NCBI GenBank assembly: GCA_964437185.1 | Contig: CAYTFU010000017.1 | Span: 1 to 12,030, forward strand | DNA: 12,030 nucleotides | Reading direction: 5' to 3' | DNA from: UBA10103 sp964437185 | GTDB taxonomy: Bacteria; Patescibacteriota; Minisyncoccia; Phycocordibacterales; UBA2100 | Shown here: positions 11,966 to 12,030 of the stretch, in pieces | How the letters are laid out: each line of letters opens with the position of its first letter | Numbering within the stretch: position 1 is the stretch's first letter | Position numbers and translations under genes: made by a program | Notes under the pieces: generated by a model | Database searches by the model: none | Told to the model about the DNA's origin: nothing | What the model saw: the letters and a program-made list of their open reading frames with translations, nothing else

Positions 11966-12030
11966 ATGGACCCCGTTAGAAGCCTCAGTGATTATCTCGA
12001 TGCCGCCCGATTTGACATAATTTTAATGTT
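11966..12030 (+). CDS. Start of an unidentified gene, cut by the right edge
   Basis: An ATG opens a frame that stays open to the window end, giving MDPVRSLSDYLDAARFDIIL and one more Met. The 21 visible residues are too few to assign a family. The divergent position from the ComF gene and a -10-like hexamer 6 bases upstream make a real start plausible. The frame could still be a chance opening, since only 65 bases are seen. Confidence 0.45.
   Translation, partial: MDPVRSLSDYLDAARFDIILM

Noticed and set aside
1..12030. CRISPR arrays, tRNA or rRNA genes, insertion sequences
   Set aside because: No direct-repeat/spacer pattern, no clover-leaf or rRNA signature, and no transposase motif or terminal repeats were seen.

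Overview
The window looks like a piece of a Patescibacteria (Candidate Phyla Radiation) genome, most likely from the Parcubacteria side. I base this on the protein families, which I recognise from memory: a glycine-rich fibre-like surface protein, a small one-membrane-span protein with an LILLPKDE motif, secreted proteins with TSTNF repeats, a NWQWFDDE module and a C-terminal dockerin, and DUF916-like membrane-anchored beta-sandwich proteins. Shine-Dalgarno sites are mostly absent, and several -10 boxes lie only 5-8 bases before a start codon. No search was run, so the lineage is an inference. Base composition is moderately GC-rich, except for an AT-richer island around 5990-6120 and the gene after it.

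Layout. Ten substantial genes run left to right. (1) 2-1474: C-terminal part of a fibre-like surface protein, cut by the window edge. (2) 1500-1970: small bitopic membrane protein, coupled by an ATGA overlap to (3) 1967-3304, a secreted Cys-paired protein. (4) 3359-4606 and (5) 4603-5931: two DUF916/WxLIP-like proteins, also coupled by ATGA. After a 188-base gap with an AT-rich segment and one perfect DnaA-box 9-mer come (6) 6120-7274, a secreted protein whose C-terminal domain matches that of gene 3, (7) 7387-8445, a third DUF916-like protein, and (8) 8447-8899, a small membrane protein with a coiled coil. Then follow (9) 8933-10645, a secreted multidomain dockerin protein, and (10) 10654-11193, a membrane-anchored TlpA-type thioredoxin. 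On the minus strand is a ComF-family phosphoribosyltransferase (11235-11903). Divergent from it is the first codons of another gene cut by the right edge (11966-12030).

How they may work together. Nine of the ten forward genes encode exported or membrane proteins, so this is a cell-surface locus. A secreted protein ending in a conserved beta-type domain with a terminal PTF, followed by DUF916-like anchor(s), occurs twice. This resembles the WxL / WxL-interacting-protein surface system of Gram-positive bacteria, although no WxL motif is present. My main hypothesis is that the DUF916-like proteins hold or assemble the secreted proteins at the envelope. Even numbers of closely spaced cysteines in the secreted proteins fit with the neighbouring TlpA-like oxidoreductase acting on them. 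These functional links are inference from architecture and gene order.
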